Shown here one piece after another: positions 34,150 through 50,099 of a stretch of DNA of 64,000 bases (position 1 is its first letter; every line of letters begins with the position of its first letter). Position numbers and translations under genes: made by a program. The notes below the pieces were generated by a model. That model was not told the origin of the DNA, searched no databases, and saw only the letters and a program-made list of their open reading frames with translations. The stretch comes from Inia geoffrensis. Its lineage: Eukaryota; Chordata; Mammalia; Artiodactyla; Iniidae. The DNA lies in NCBI GenBank assembly GCA_036417435.1, contig CM070900.1, positions 119,180,315-119,244,314 of the forward strand, read 5' to 3'.

Positions 34150-36198
34150 AGGGAGCAGCTTCAAGATGGAGGAAGAGTAAGAAGTGGAGATCACCTTCGT
34201 CCCAACAGATACATCAGAAATACATCTACATGTGGAACAACTACTATAGAACACCTACTGAATGCTGACAGAAGAACTCAGACCTCCCAAAAGGCAAGAA
34301 ACTCCCCACGTACCTGAGTCGGGCAAAAGAAAAAAGAATAAACAAAGACAAAAGAATAGGGATGGGACCTGAACCAGTGGGAGGGAGCTATGAAGGAGGA
34401 AATGTTTCCATGCACTAGGAAGCCCCTTTACGGGTGGAGACTGGTGGTGGTGGAGCAGGCGAAGCTTCGGAGCCACGGAGGGGAACACAGCAGCAGGGAT
34501 GCAGAGGGCAAAGCAGAGAGATTACCACACAGAGGATTGGTGCTGGCCAGCACTCACCAACCTGAGAGGCTTGTCTGCTCACCCGCTGGGGTGAGTTGGG
34601 GCTGGGAGCTGAGGATCCGGTTTCAGTTGGATCCCAGGGAGAGGACTGGGGTTGGCTGCGTGAACACAGCCTGAAGGGGGTTAATGCTTCACAGCTAGCC
34701 GGGAGGGAGTCCGGGAAAAAGTCTGGATCTGCAAAAGAGGCAAGAGACTTTTTCTTTCCTCTTTGTTTCCTAGTGCGGGAGGAGGGGGTATTAAGAGCGC
34801 CACATAAACGAGCTCCAGAGATGGGCATGAGCCGCGGCTATCAGCACGGACACCAGAGGTGGGCATGAGACACTAAGCCTGCTGCTGCAGCCACCAAGAA
34901 GCCTCTGTGCAAGCACAGGTCACTGTCTGCACCTCCTGTCCCAGGAGCCCATGCAGCCCACCACTGCCAGGGTCCCATGATCCAGGGACAACTTCCTGGG
35001 AGAACGCACAGTGCGCCTCAGGCTGGTACAACGTTCTGCCGGCCTCTGTCGCCACAAGCTCACCCCGCATTCTGTACCCCTCCCTTCCCCTCGCCTGAGT
35101 GAGCCAGAGCCCCCAAATCAGCTACTCCTTTAACCCCATCCTGTCTGGGCGGGAACAAAAGCCAACAGGCAACCTACACATAGAGGCAGGGCCAAATCCA
35201 AAGCTGAACCCCAGGAGCTGTGCAAACAAAGAAGAGAGAGGGGAATCTCTCCCAGCAGCCTTAGGAGCAGTGGATTAAATCTCCACAATCAACATATACC
35301 CTGCATCTGTGGAATACCTGAATAGACTATGAATCATCCCAAAACTGAGGCAGTGGACTTTGGGAACAAAGAGATAATTTTTTTTTTTCCTTTTTCTCTT
35401 CTTGTGAGTGTGTATGTCTATATTTCTGTGTGTCATTCTGTCTGTATAGCTTTGCTTTTACCATTAGTCCTAGGGTTCTGTCTGTCCATTTTTTTTGTTA
35501 TAGTTTTTATTTTTTTTAGTATAGTTTTTAGCTCTTGTTATCATTGGTGGATTTGTTTTGGGGTTTGGTTGCTCTCTTCTTTCTTTCTTTTTCTTAATTA
35601 CTTTAAACTTTTTTTTTTATTTTTAACAATTATTTTTCATTATAATATTTTATTTTATTTATTTATTTTTCTTCCTTTCTTTTTTTCTCCATTTAATCTG
35701 GGCTGTGTGGATGACAGGGTCTTGGTGATCTAGCCAGGCATCAGGCCTGTGCCTCTGGGGTGTGAGAGCCGAGTTCAGGACATTGGTCCACCAGAGATCT
35801 CCCAGATCCACATAATATCAAACAGCAAAAATCTTCCAGAGATCTCCATCTCAACGCCAAGACCCAGCTCCACTCAATGACCAGCAAGCTACAGTGCAGT
35901 ACACCCTATGCCAAACAACTACCAAGACAGGAACACAACCCCACCCATTAGTAGAGGCTGCCTAAAATCATAATAAGGTCACAGGTACCCCCAAACACAC
36001 CACCAGATGTGGAGCTGCCCACCAGAAAGACAAGATCCAGCCTCATCCACCAGAAAACAGGCACTAGTCCCCTCCACCAGGAAGCCTACACACACCACTG
36101 AACCAACCTTAGCCACTGGGAGCAGACATGAAAAACAACAGAAATTATGAACCTGCAGCCTGCGAAAAGGAGACCCCAAAAGCAGTAAGTTAAGCAAA
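34150..36198 (+). promoter_or_regulatory. L1-B 5' UTR with presumed internal promoter
   Basis: 2 kb before ORF1. GC-rich from 34430 to 35160, then a striking T-rich block at 35370-35700. By family analogy it holds the internal promoter. The matching T-rich block in L1-A and L1-C appears as A-rich sequence because those copies lie on the other strand. Confidence 0.6.
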
Positions 36199-37092
36199 AT
36201 GAGAATACAGAGAAACACACTGCAGATAAAGGAGCAAGGTAAAAACCCACCAGACCAAACAAATGAAGAGGAAATAGGCAGCCTACCTGAAAAAGAATTC
36301 AGATTAATGAGAGTAAAGATGATCCAAAATCTTGGAAATAGAATGGAGAAAATACAAGAAACTATTAAGAAGGACCTAGAAGAACCAAAACAACCAACAA
36401 ACAGTGATGAACAGCACAATAAACGAAATTTAAAATTCTCTAGAAGGAATCAATGGCAGAATGACTGAAGCAGAAGAACTGATAAGTGACCTGGAAGATA
36501 AAATAGTGGAAATAACTACTGCAGAGCAGAATAAAGAAAAAAGAATGAAAAGAATTGAGAACAGTCTCAGAGACCTCTGAGACAACAATAAACACACCAA
36601 CATTTGAATTATAGGGGTCCCAGATAAAGAAGAGAAAAAGAAAGGGACTGAGAAAATATTTGAAGAGATTATAGTTGAAAACTTCCCTAATATGGGAAAG
36701 GAAATAGTTAATCAAGTCCAGGAAGCAGAGAATCCCATACAGGAAAATCCAAGGTGAAGCATGCCAAGACATATATTAATCAAACTATCAAAAATTAAAT
36801 ACAAAGAAAAAATATTAAAAGCAGCAAGGGAAAAACAACAAATAACGTACAAAGGAATCCCCATAAGGTTAATAGCTGATCTTTCAGCAGAAACTCGGCA
36901 AGTCAGACGGGAGTGACAGGACACGTTTAAAGTGATGAAAGGGAAAAAAAACTATAAGCAAGATTACTCTACCCATCAAGGATCTCATTCAGATTCAATG
37001 GAGAAATTAAAACCTTTACAAGCAAGCAAAAGCTAAGAGAATTCAGCACCACCAAACCAGCTTTATAACAAGTGCTAAAGGAACTTCTCTAG
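36199..37092 (+). pseudogene. L1-B ORF1 (RNA-binding protein), broken
   Basis: Starts ATG at 36199 and would end TAG at 37090-37092 (about 298 codons, normal size). The first open piece is 89 codons with 'KEQGKNPPDQTNEEEIGSLP', then a frameshift near 36440. Downstream frames show coiled-coil-type sequence ('AEELISDLEDKIVE') and the C-terminal RNA-binding region ('RLIADLSAETRQ'). ORF2 follows after 58 bp, the usual dicistronic layout. Confidence 0.88.
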
Positions 37093-37150
37093 GCAGGAAA
37101 CACAAGGGAAGGAAAAGACCTACAATAACAGACTTAAAACAATTAAGAAA

Positions 37151-41166
<4,016 letters not shown>

Positions 41167-41547
41167 AAAAAAAAAAAACGTTCTGAAGAAGCTAGGGGCA
41201 GGACAGGAATAAAGATGCAGAGGTAGAGAATGCACTTGAGGACACTGGGGAGGGGAAGGGGAAGCTGAGACGAAGTGAGAGAGTGGCACTGACATATATA
41301 CACAACCAAATATAAAATAGATAGCTAGTGGGAAACAGCAGCAAAGCACAGGGAAATCAGCTCGGTGCTTTGTGACCACCTAGAGGGGTGGGATAGGGAG
41401 GATGGGAGGGTGATGCAAGAGGGAAGGGATATGGGGATATATGTATATGTATAGCATATTCATTTTGTTATACAGCAGCAAGTAACACAACAATGTAACA
41501 ATTATACTCCAATAAAGATGTTTAAAAAAAAAAAAGAGTTGCTGCCC

Positions 41548-43202
41548 TGTACTTTCTGTAGTCACGAAGAAATATCTTTAGATCTTTTAATAGATTTGTT
41601 CCATCTAATCAATAAATATAGACTAATACCTGCATTCCTCAAATAATCAGATTACTTCTTTCCTTTTCCCCACACCAACTATTTCAGTAACTTGCATTCA
41701 TCATTTCAAAATTAATGTAGTTAAAGTCAAGCACATTGCTAAGCCTAATATTCAGTGTTGAAAACACTTCCTGATACATGGAATTTTTCATTTGTGAGGA
41801 AGACTATATCAAGAAACAAACAAACAAAAGACATACATATGAATGATATCTAAAATTATGATATCATAAAGAAAATGAATAGGCTGCCATGATAGAAAAG
41901 AGAAGGGGACTTCTATAGAGCAAGTAGTTTGGGAGGTTGATTCTGAAGGGTTGACATTTTAGTTGAGGCCTGAATGATGAACATTAGCCATCCAAGATAG
42001 GAAGAGAGTGGGGAGTGGGAAGTGAGTAGGGAATGAGACAGTCTGAGAACAAGGGAAGCATGCATGTAAAGAAAGCTGATTGACTCCAGGTTATAGCAAG
42101 TCTTATAGGTAAATCAGACTCAATCTCCTTAAAATTTGCATGAGGACCCAAAACATATGCACTGATAAAATTTAAATGCTATAGGCTTTTAAGGTAGTCT
42201 TCTTTTCAAGAAAATGGTGACTAGTCCAGATGATATAGTCTCGAAGTCATAGGAGAGAATAATTTGGAATGAATGAATAACAATGGAATGAGTTGTCTTA
42301 TTTAGTACTTAAGGTACTACATCCTTATTTACTTCTCTGCTGAATATCTCTATCTAAACCAGTTGCTAAATGATATATAGAAATTGATAGAATGGGAGAT
42401 AAGAAAGAGAAAGTAAACAAAAACTCTGGGTGCCCTATTGGTCCCTACTTAACTTCAGTTTTCTATTTTGGAAAGGTTAATGAACACTAGTTCTTTTTAA
42501 TTTAATCTGAGGTTTTTATACAATATTTCATATATTAATGCAAGTGAAGTCACTTTTATATTGACTTTTTAAAGGTAACTCTTATATCGAGAACCAAATA
42601 GACTAAAAGTTTTTCAGAATAATATGAGATCATCTTTATATCAGTTGAAAAAAGTCACAGTTCACCCAGGACCCAGGAAGAATCTGCTAATAAGAAATCG
42701 ATTTTCTTAAAATATCGGAACATTTTTCACACAATTATCTAATCTAGCCTTTACATTTTCTTTAGTTGGGAGGCAGAAATTCCATGGGCATTTTTGTAAA
42801 ACAAGTTGAAAAAATGAATAGTAAAAGTGGAAAGGAACCTTTATTTACAACAATGCATGGAGCAGATAAAAACATTTAAAATTTATGAATAAATTGCATT
42901 TCTAATTTATATGTGAATTATATTCATATTCATTAGAACAATAACGATATTTAAGGATGGGTATATCATTGTTTTAATCATACTTTTAATTTCTGCAAAT
43001 GGATGCTTTAACATCCACCTAAGGGACTATTAGTTACCCTTAACCATATTATGACTCACTTAGATATACGGAGTCCTCAGATAGTTTTAAACTATATGCT
43101 CTAACAGTCACCGTGAATATGAGTATCATGGGGGTGCTACTTTCAAACATAGTGAATCAAATCTGAACCTGTTTGCCTTGCTTCTTCCTTTTCTTTCCAC
43201 AG
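41548..43202. other. Mostly unassigned, possible L2-like relic
   Basis: No gene recognised. 41900-42120 ('ttgaggcctgaatgatgaac') loosely resembles an ancient LINE of L2 type on the minus strand; the assignment is weak. A splice-acceptor-like pyrimidine tract lies at the right edge (43171-43202). Confidence 0.4.
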
Positions 43203-43310
43203 AAACCACTAAAAGGTGCTTGTCCACAGTACCCCCCTCTCTCTCTGCCTGTGGCCGACCCCAGTGCTTTCCTTGAGTGTCCCTGCCTGCTGTGCTCTCC
43301 CCAGGGAACT
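43203..43310 (+). CDS. Candidate coding exon 1 (hypothesis)
   Basis: A GC-richer 108-bp island in AT-rich unique DNA. It is preceded by a strong acceptor (long pyrimidine tract 'cttccttttctttccacag' ending 43202, with a possible branch point near 'ctgaac' at 43166) and followed by a strong donor 'gtgagtat' at 43311. Exactly 36 codons are open in phase 0; the product is proline- and cysteine-rich ('ECPCLLCSPQGT' at its end). The other two frames contain stops. I do not recognise the protein, and no upstream exon or start was found. It could equally be a non-coding exon or a chance sequence. Supporting RNA or conservation data would be decisive. Confidence 0.3.
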
Positions 43311-45536
43311 GTGAGTATATTGAACCTTTAAATGTGCCAGCTCTCTTCTCTTGATCGGTATCTGGTTATCACCATACTTCACCCAAAGTAATATGATTGA
43401 AACCATCATGTGTTCTCAGATTCCCTGACCTTAAGAATGGTAGTGCAGAGCATGATAGTATAATGTTATTGCTAGGGGAAAAAAAAAAATGTTGATTTTT
43501 TTATTCCAAGAATTCCATGGGAAAAATTAATTCTATATTCATAATAATTACTTTCTGTACCTCAATTAATGAGGAGACAAAGTAAAAGTATTATGTCTGA
43601 CCCAATATAAATTATTGATTAAACATCATATATAGTTTTCAAAAATCTATATTGAATGGATACATAACCTCTATTATTTCTCATGTATTTCATATAAGTA
43701 TCTGTTATTCTTTGAAGTGGCTCTCTAAATGAGATATTGTGAAATATTCATTTTTGTGACTATAATATGATAAATGAAGTCACTTTGCTTCAGCTCCCAG
43801 GATCTACAATTCAGTGCTACTTGAGCTGAATTGGAGTATGATTGATCTTGGTGTCAGTATAAACTATGGAAATATTTTCAACTTTAGGTTAATGTAGTTT
43901 CTTGCTATTGAAATAAACATGCATCATCCATATCTAGGAGATAAACATATTAAGATTGCCTTAAATATATACTCCTCAATTTCTTACCTATATTTTAAGG
44001 CCTTCTTATAAGTAAGGTAGGTAGATGCTCTTTGATAATGTTGAGTAGCAGCCAACTTTTTAGTCATAAAAAAGATTAGATGAAAAGAACACTGTTCAGT
44101 TTAGAATAACCCAACCTATTTAGAGCTGCAAAAACATTTCCAAAAAAATAATCACCATCAAAACAACTATTGTACTTCAGACTTTTACTGGATATATAGT
44201 TACACATTAAATTATCACTTTTATAACATTATAAATGTACAATCTAATAAAAATAACAAAAGTTTACCACATTAATTGCTGTTAGTTAGAAATAAGAAGT
44301 TCACTTGAAGTACTTCCATTGTAAAGGAAATGTGAAAATTTTGCATTGCTCTGACCTTAAAGTTCACAGTGAAATGCCTACATGAGGCTGAATCGAGAAC
44401 ATTAGGTAAGCTCTTTCAAAATTCACAGTGTGCAATATACTTTATTTTTCTCTCAAGTCTCATTTTATAGACTATTTTTGGAAGCAAAATAGTCTAATTT
44501 TGAGGGAGCAATGGACTGATTCAATATGTCAGATGCCATGTTCCTATCTAGTAGACTGACAAAAAGTCACAAGAATTTAATTTCAAATAGAGCAAATCAA
44601 GCATTGCTTTATAAAGACCATTTACATGTCATGTAGGAGATCTTAAACAAAAGTACTTTTGTGCTTATCTGAGCATATAAATACCTGGGAAACTTTTAAA
44701 AGCTGAACATATTTTTCCCTCTGTCAAAATTGTACTATGAAGGGTAATCTAATGTATTTTTTTTCACTGATAAAACAGATCTCAAATACTGTGCAAAGTA
44801 AATAAAATAACACTTTTTCTACTTATGGCTATAGCCTTGCAATATAAAGTGAGTATAAATAGTTAAAAAAAAGAGTTAATTATTGGCTTTCTTATTTACA
44901 AAGTATTACAAAGAACTTAATCCACTTAGGTAGTGTGGAGTTAAATGGAAGTATTGTAGTATAATTTAAAAAAATTTGGAAGTCTTTAATGATATCAAAA
45001 TAATATTATATTCCTAGAATATGTTTGAGAATTTCTTAGATTTATTTATTTTATCCACCCATGTGTCTGTAATGCATATGTGTTTGTATATATACAAAGT
45101 AGAGAAATTCAGCATTCACAGGTAACTGAAATGCATTTTAGGAGACTAATGAGAAATGTTAGTCCTGTGTTTAGATTATATTTAAGGGAAACAGATATAT
45201 ACACCTACAACACTCTTTATACTTTAGTTGTAAAAATATGTTTCTTCATATTACTTTATATTCTGATTAACATAAAGGAAGAATATGTCTTATTTTTGTA
45301 CTGTTATTAAGTCAAAATGCTAATTTGGGGAAAATATGTTTAAATATAAACTCAATGAGAAAATTCCTCCTACGCTCTCTGTAAGCATTTCTATCCATAT
45401 ATGGGAAAGAAATATAGAAAATCATTTTTACGGTCATGAACTGTTTTTCTCAATAAAATCTGATTTATAGATTAAAAAAAGCTTGCCACAGATGAAGAAA
45501 TGATGATCTTTTTCTTGTCATTCTGCATATTTGCAG
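43311..45536. other. Possible intron, otherwise unassigned
   Basis: AT-rich, with no repeat or gene recognised. It lies between the donor at 43311 and the acceptor ending 45536. Confidence 0.35.
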
Positions 45537-45665
45537 TGTGCACTTTGCCCACTTGCTTCCTTTTTGTGTAGTTGTGGCATTGGGCCTGTGCTCTCCTACG
45601 TTCACATTGGGGTGCTCACCAGGGTATACTTCAGTGGAAACGCCCCTTTAAACCACAGCACCTGA
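45537..45665 (+). CDS. Candidate coding exon 2, terminal (hypothesis)
   Basis: Begins after a strong acceptor (pyrimidine-rich 'tctttttcttgtcattctgc' then 'atatttgcag', ending 45536). In the frame set by exon 1 (phase 0) it is open for 42 codons and stops at TGA 45663-45665. An AATAAA lies at 45670-45675. It opens 'CALCPLASFLCSCG', cysteine-rich like the end of exon 1. AATAAA by itself is common in this AT-rich DNA. The opposite strand offers a competing micro-exon at the same place, so the strand is not settled. Confidence 0.28.
   Translation, partial: CALCPLASFLCSCGIGPVLSYVHIGVLTRVYFSGNAPLNHST
45620..45661 (-). CDS. Competing minus-strand micro-exon (weak)
   Basis: Read on the minus strand, 'ttatttgtttcag' makes an acceptor ending 45662 and 'gtgagc' a donor starting 45619. 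They bound 42 bp that are open in the phase-0 frame (14 codons, 'VLWFKGAFPLKYTL'). Such short open stretches are common by chance, and the strand conflicts with the + strand candidate. Listed because both splice sites are close to consensus. Confidence 0.12.
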
Positions 45666-46021
45666 AACAAATAAATGGTTAAACAAAGAAGTAATAGCAA
45701 TGCAGAATAGGGAGCATCATACATGCTTGTGTTTCCTTGTTTAAATATTACAAAATTTATTTTTAAGTGGTGAAAAAATGATAGGATAAGAGGGAAAAAA
45801 GAAGACGTGAAAGGGAGCTACTGGGAAACAATTCAGGCCCCAATAGGAAGAAATTGATCTCTATTACATTAACCAAATTATACATTCTCTTTCTCTGTAT
45901 AAGTTTAATATATGTTATGTTTAATGTAAGGGTATCTGAGATTTATGACTCTCAGATGACCTCCTGTCATAGAATATTCATAGAGATTTTTAAGAAAATC
46001 TCTAAAGCCATTAATACCAGT
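45666..46021. other. Unassigned stretch before L1-C
   Basis: No gene or repeat recognised apart from the AATAAA at 45670-45675. Confidence 0.45.
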
Positions 46022-46315
46022 TAGATCCCTTGATCATTACGTAGTGTCCTTCTTTGTCTCTTGTAATAGTCTTTATTTTCGAGTCTACTTTGTCTGATAT
46101 GAGAATTACTACTCCAGCTTTCTTTTGATTTCCATTTGCATCGAATATCTTTTTCCAACCCCTCACTCTCATTCTGTATGTGTCCCTAGGTCTGAAGTGG
46201 GTCTCTTGTAGCCAGCATTGTTTTTGTATTCACTTAGCCAGTCTATGTCTTTGATTGGAGCATTTAATCCATTTACATTTAAGGTAGTTATCGATATGTA
46301 TGTTCCTATTACCAT
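46022..46315 (-). pseudogene. L1-C ORF2 N-terminal stub
   Basis: Starts at the ATG 46313-46315 and follows the first part of the endonuclease domain, up to the sequence equivalent to 'MIKGS' in L1-B. It then ends at the element break. Confidence 0.8.
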
Positions 46316-46373
46316 TTTCTTAATTGTTTTGGGTTTGCTATTGCAGGTCTTTTCCTTCCCTTGTTTTTCCTGT

Positions 46374-47234
46374 CTAGAGAACTTCCTTTAGCATTTGTTG
46401 TAAAGCTGCTTTGGTGGTGGTGCTGAATTCTCTTAGATTTTGCTTGTCTGTAAAGGTTTTAATTTCTCTGTCGAATCTTAATGAGATCCTTGCTGGGTAG
46501 AGTAATCTTTGTTGTAGGTTTTTCCCTTTCATCACTTTAAATATGTCCTGCCACTCCTTTTTGGTTTTCAGTGCTTTTGCTGACAGATCAGCTGTTAACC
46601 TTTTGGTGATTCCCTTGTATGATATTTGTTGCTTTTAATATTTTTTCTTTGTATTTAATTTTTGATAGTTTGATTAGTATATATTTGGTGTGTTTCTCCT
46701 TGGATTTATCTTGTATGGGACTCTCTGTGCTCCCTCGACTTGATTGACTATTTCCTTTCCCACGTTAGGGAAGTTTTTGACTATAATCTCTTCAAATATT
46801 TTCTCAGTCCCTTTTTTTCTCTTCTTCTGGGACCCCTATAATTTGAATGTTGGTGCATTTAATGTTGTCCAGAGGACTCTGAGACTGTCATCGATTCTTC
46901 TCATTCTTTTTTCTTTATTCTGCTCTGTGGTAGTTATTTCTACTATTTTATCTTCCAGGTCACTTATCAGTTCTGCTGTTGATTCCTTCTAGAGTATTTT
47001 TTATTTCATTTATTGTGTTGTTCATCATTGTTTGCTTGCTCTTTAGTTCTTCCAGGTCCTTGTTAAATGTTTCTTGTATCTTCTCCATTCTATTTCCAAG
47101 ATTTTGGATATCTTTACTATCATTACTCTGAATTCTTTTTCAGGTAGACTGCCTATTTCCTCCTCTTCATTTGTTTGGTCTGGTGGGGTTTTACCTTGCC
47201 CCTTCATGTGCTGTGTATTTCTCTGTCTTCTCAT
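46374..47234 (-). pseudogene. L1-C ORF1, broken
   Basis: Starts at 47234 with 'MRRQRNTQHMKGQGKTPPDQ', close to L1-B ORF1, and ends TAG at 46374-46376. About 287 codons with frameshifts, the first after 63 codons. Encoded the L1 RNA-binding protein. Confidence 0.85.
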
Positions 47235-48174
47235 TTTGCTTAACTTACTGTGTTTGGGGTCTCCTTTTCACAGGCTCACAGGTTCTTTGTTCCCATTGTT
47301 TTTGGTGTCTTCCCCCAGTGGGTAAGTTTGGTTCAGTGGGTTGTGTAGGCTTCCTAGTGGAGGATACTGGTGCTTGTGTTCTGGCGGATGAGGCTTGATC
47401 TTGTCTTTCTGGTCAGCAGGACTGCATACAGTGGTCTGATTTGAGGTGTCTGTGAACTTATTATGATTTTAGGTAGCCTCTCTGCTAATGGGTAGGGTTG
47501 TGTTTCTATCTTGCTAGTTGTTTGGCATGGGGTGTCCAGCACTGGAGCTTGCTGGTTGTTGAGTGGAGCTGGGTTTTAGCTTTTAGAGGGAAATCTTTGG
47601 GAGAGCTCTTGCCGATTGATATTACGCTGGGCCAGGAAGTCCCTGGTGGACCAATGTCCTGAACTCGGCTCTCCCACCTCAGAGGCTCAGGCCTGACACC
47701 TGGCAAGCGCAGCAAGACCCTGTCAGCCACACGGCTCAGAAGAAAGGGGAGAAAAAAGAAAAAAAAAAAAAGAAAGAAAGAGAAAATAATAAAATAAATA
47801 AAGTTATTAAAATAGAAAAGTATTATTAAAGTATAAAAATTTAAACAGTTATTTAAAAAACAGAAGAAGATAGCCACCAAACCAATAAACAAATACACCA
47901 ATGATAACGAGTGCTAAAAAGTATACTAAAAAAAAAAGGACAGACCGAACCCTAGGACAAATGATAAAAGAAAATCTATACAGGGCTTCCCTGGTGGCAC
48001 AGTGGTTGAGAGTTCACCTGCTGATGCAGGGGACATGGTTTCGTGCCCCGGTCTGGGAAGATCCCACATGCCGCGGAGCGGCTGGGCTTGTGGGTCATGG
48101 CTGCTGAGCCTGCACGTCTGGTGCCTGTGCTCTGCAACGGGAGAGGCCACAACAGTGAGAGGCCCGTGTACCGC

Positions 48175-48207
<33 letters not shown>

Positions 48208-49627
48208 CCTATGCAGACAAAATCACACAAAGAAGCATACCCATACACACTCACAAAAAGTGAAAAAGGAAAATAAAATATATAAAAAAATGGCAGAGAG
48301 CAACCAAATCAATAAACAAATCTACCAATGATAATAACCTCTAAATATGAAACTACAATAAACATAAAATTAGAAACAAATTAGATGCAGAAAGCAAACC
48401 CCAAGTCTACAGTTGCTCGGAAAGTCCACTGCCTCAGTTTTGGGATGATTCTTTGTCTATTCAGGTATTCCACAGATGCAGGGTACATCAGGTTGACTGT
48501 AGAGATTTAATCCACTGCTCCTAAGGCTGCTCAGAGAAATTTCCCTTTGTCTTCTTTGTTCGTACAGCTTCTGGGGTTCAGCTTTGGATTTGGCCTTGCC
48601 TCTGCATGTAGGTCACCCTCTGACATCTGTTCTTCGCCCAGACAGGACTGGGTCAAAGGAGCGGCTGATTTGGGAGCTCTGGCTCCCTCAGTCTGGGAGG
48701 AGGGAGGGGTATGGAATGCAGGGCAAGCCTGTGGCAGTAGAGGCTGGCATGACATTGCAACAGCCTGAGGCGTGCCGTGTGTTCTCCCAGGGAACTTGTC
48801 CCTGGATCTCGGGACCTTTGCAGTGGCGGCCTACACAGGCTCCTGGGAGGGGAGGTGTGAATAGTGAACTGTGCTTGCACACAGGCTTTTTGGTGGCTTC
48901 AGCAGCAGCCCTAGCATCTTATGCCTGTCTCTGTTGTCCGTGCTGATAGCCGTGGCTCGCGCCCATCCCTGCAGCTTGTTTAGCCAGTGCTCTGAATCCC
49001 CTCTCCTCATGCACCCTGAAACAATTGTTCCTTGCCTCTCCAGCAGTTCCAGACTTTTTCCTGGACTCCCTCCCGGCTAGTTGTGGTGCACTAGCCCCAT
49101 TCAGGCTGTGTTCACACAGCCAACCCCAGTCCTCTCTCTGGGATCTAACCTCCGAAGCCTGAACCTCAGCTCCCAGCCCCCACCCACCCCACCTGCAGGT
49201 GAGCAGACAAGTCTGCCAGGCTGGTGAGTGCTGGTCGGTACTGATCCTCTGTGTGGGAATCTCTCTGCTTTGCCCTCTGCACCCCTTTTGCTGTGCTCTC
49301 CTCTGTGTCTCTGAAGCTTCCCCCCTCCCACCCCACCCCCGTTTCCACCAGTGAAGGGGCTTCCTAGTGTGTAGAAACTTTTCCTTCACAGCTCCCTCCC
49401 AGAGGTGCAGGTCTCATCCTTATTCTTTTGTCTCTGTTTTTCCTTTTTCTTTTGCCCTGACCAGGTACATGGGGAGTTTCTTGCCTTTTGGGAAGTCTCA
49501 GGTCTTCTGCCAGCATTCAGTAGGTGTTCTGTAGGAGTTGTTCCACATGCAGATGTATTTTTGACATATTTGTGAGCAGGAAGGTGATCTCCATGTCTTA
49601 CTCTTCCACCATCTTGAAGGTCCTCCT
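47235..49627 (-). promoter_or_regulatory. L1-C 5' UTR with presumed internal promoter
   Basis: About 2.4 kb including the SINE. GC-rich at 48580-49350, with A-rich sequence at 47750-48400. Same block order as L1-A. A promoter is expected from family knowledge but not demonstrated. Confidence 0.55.
47983..48201 (+). mobile_element. CHR-type SINE in the L1-C 5' UTR
   Basis: Sense SINE with about 25 A residues. Target-site copies are agaaaatctataca at 47969-47982 and agaaaacctatgca at 48202-48215 (12 of 14). It landed in the A-rich block of the 5' UTR, which is a favourable target for L1 endonuclease. Confidence 0.94.
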
Positions 49628-50099
49628 AAACGTTATTTTTAAATGGCTATAAAACTGATAGCATTTTAGAATGAATAATATAGCATCATACAAAATACAG
49701 AGAGCAAATTCTCACTTCACAAAAAATACCAGAGTAACTATTAATATTGTTTTCTTATTTTTCACCGATATTCAATTTTTTAACTGTAATGGAGGACTTA
49801 GGAATTGTTACTCTAATGAAAATGCAAAAAAAATTAAATAAATAAATTTATAAATAAATCAAGAATATCAGGAAATAGACACTCTCGTAAGTTGCTAATA
49901 TAAATTATCAAAATCATTTAGTGAAATAATTTATTACATTCTATGACAATGTAAAATGTACACATCCCACGATCCAACAATTCCACCTATTTTTAGCTGG
50001 TCCAGAAGTAAATTTAAGGTGTATGATGCTGCTTTTTACCCCCAAGCCTTTTGAAGGTCACTATAAAAAGAACCACTGGGAGAACTTTAGAAGTGTTTT
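49628..50099. other. Unassigned AT-rich stretch
   Basis: AT-rich with TAAA-type simple sequence at 49832-49858. No gene recognised. Confidence 0.5.

Larger units (their letters stand above)
46022..49627 (-). mobile_element. L1 with intact 5' end, 3' half missing (L1-C)
   Basis: Minus-strand L1 keeping 5' UTR (47235-49627), ORF1 (46374-47234) and only about the first 98 codons of ORF2 (46022-46315). It breaks off at 46022, inside the endonuclease region. No RT, 3' UTR or poly-A follows, which is the reverse of ordinary 5' truncation. The 5' end ('ccttcaagatggtggaaga' on the minus strand) matches that of L1-A. No target-site duplication was seen. Confidence 0.9.

Noticed and set aside
34390..34868. 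ORFs of 90-137 codons with Arg/Glu-rich or Pro-rich sequence.
   Set aside because: L1-B 5' UTR shadows on both strands.
35329..35733. 134-codon hydrophobic ORF.
   Set aside because: Produced by the T-rich block of the L1-B 5' UTR.
43209..43409. 66-codon minus-strand ORF overlapping candidate exon 1.
   Set aside because: No donor or acceptor of similar quality on that strand; the + strand signals are stronger.
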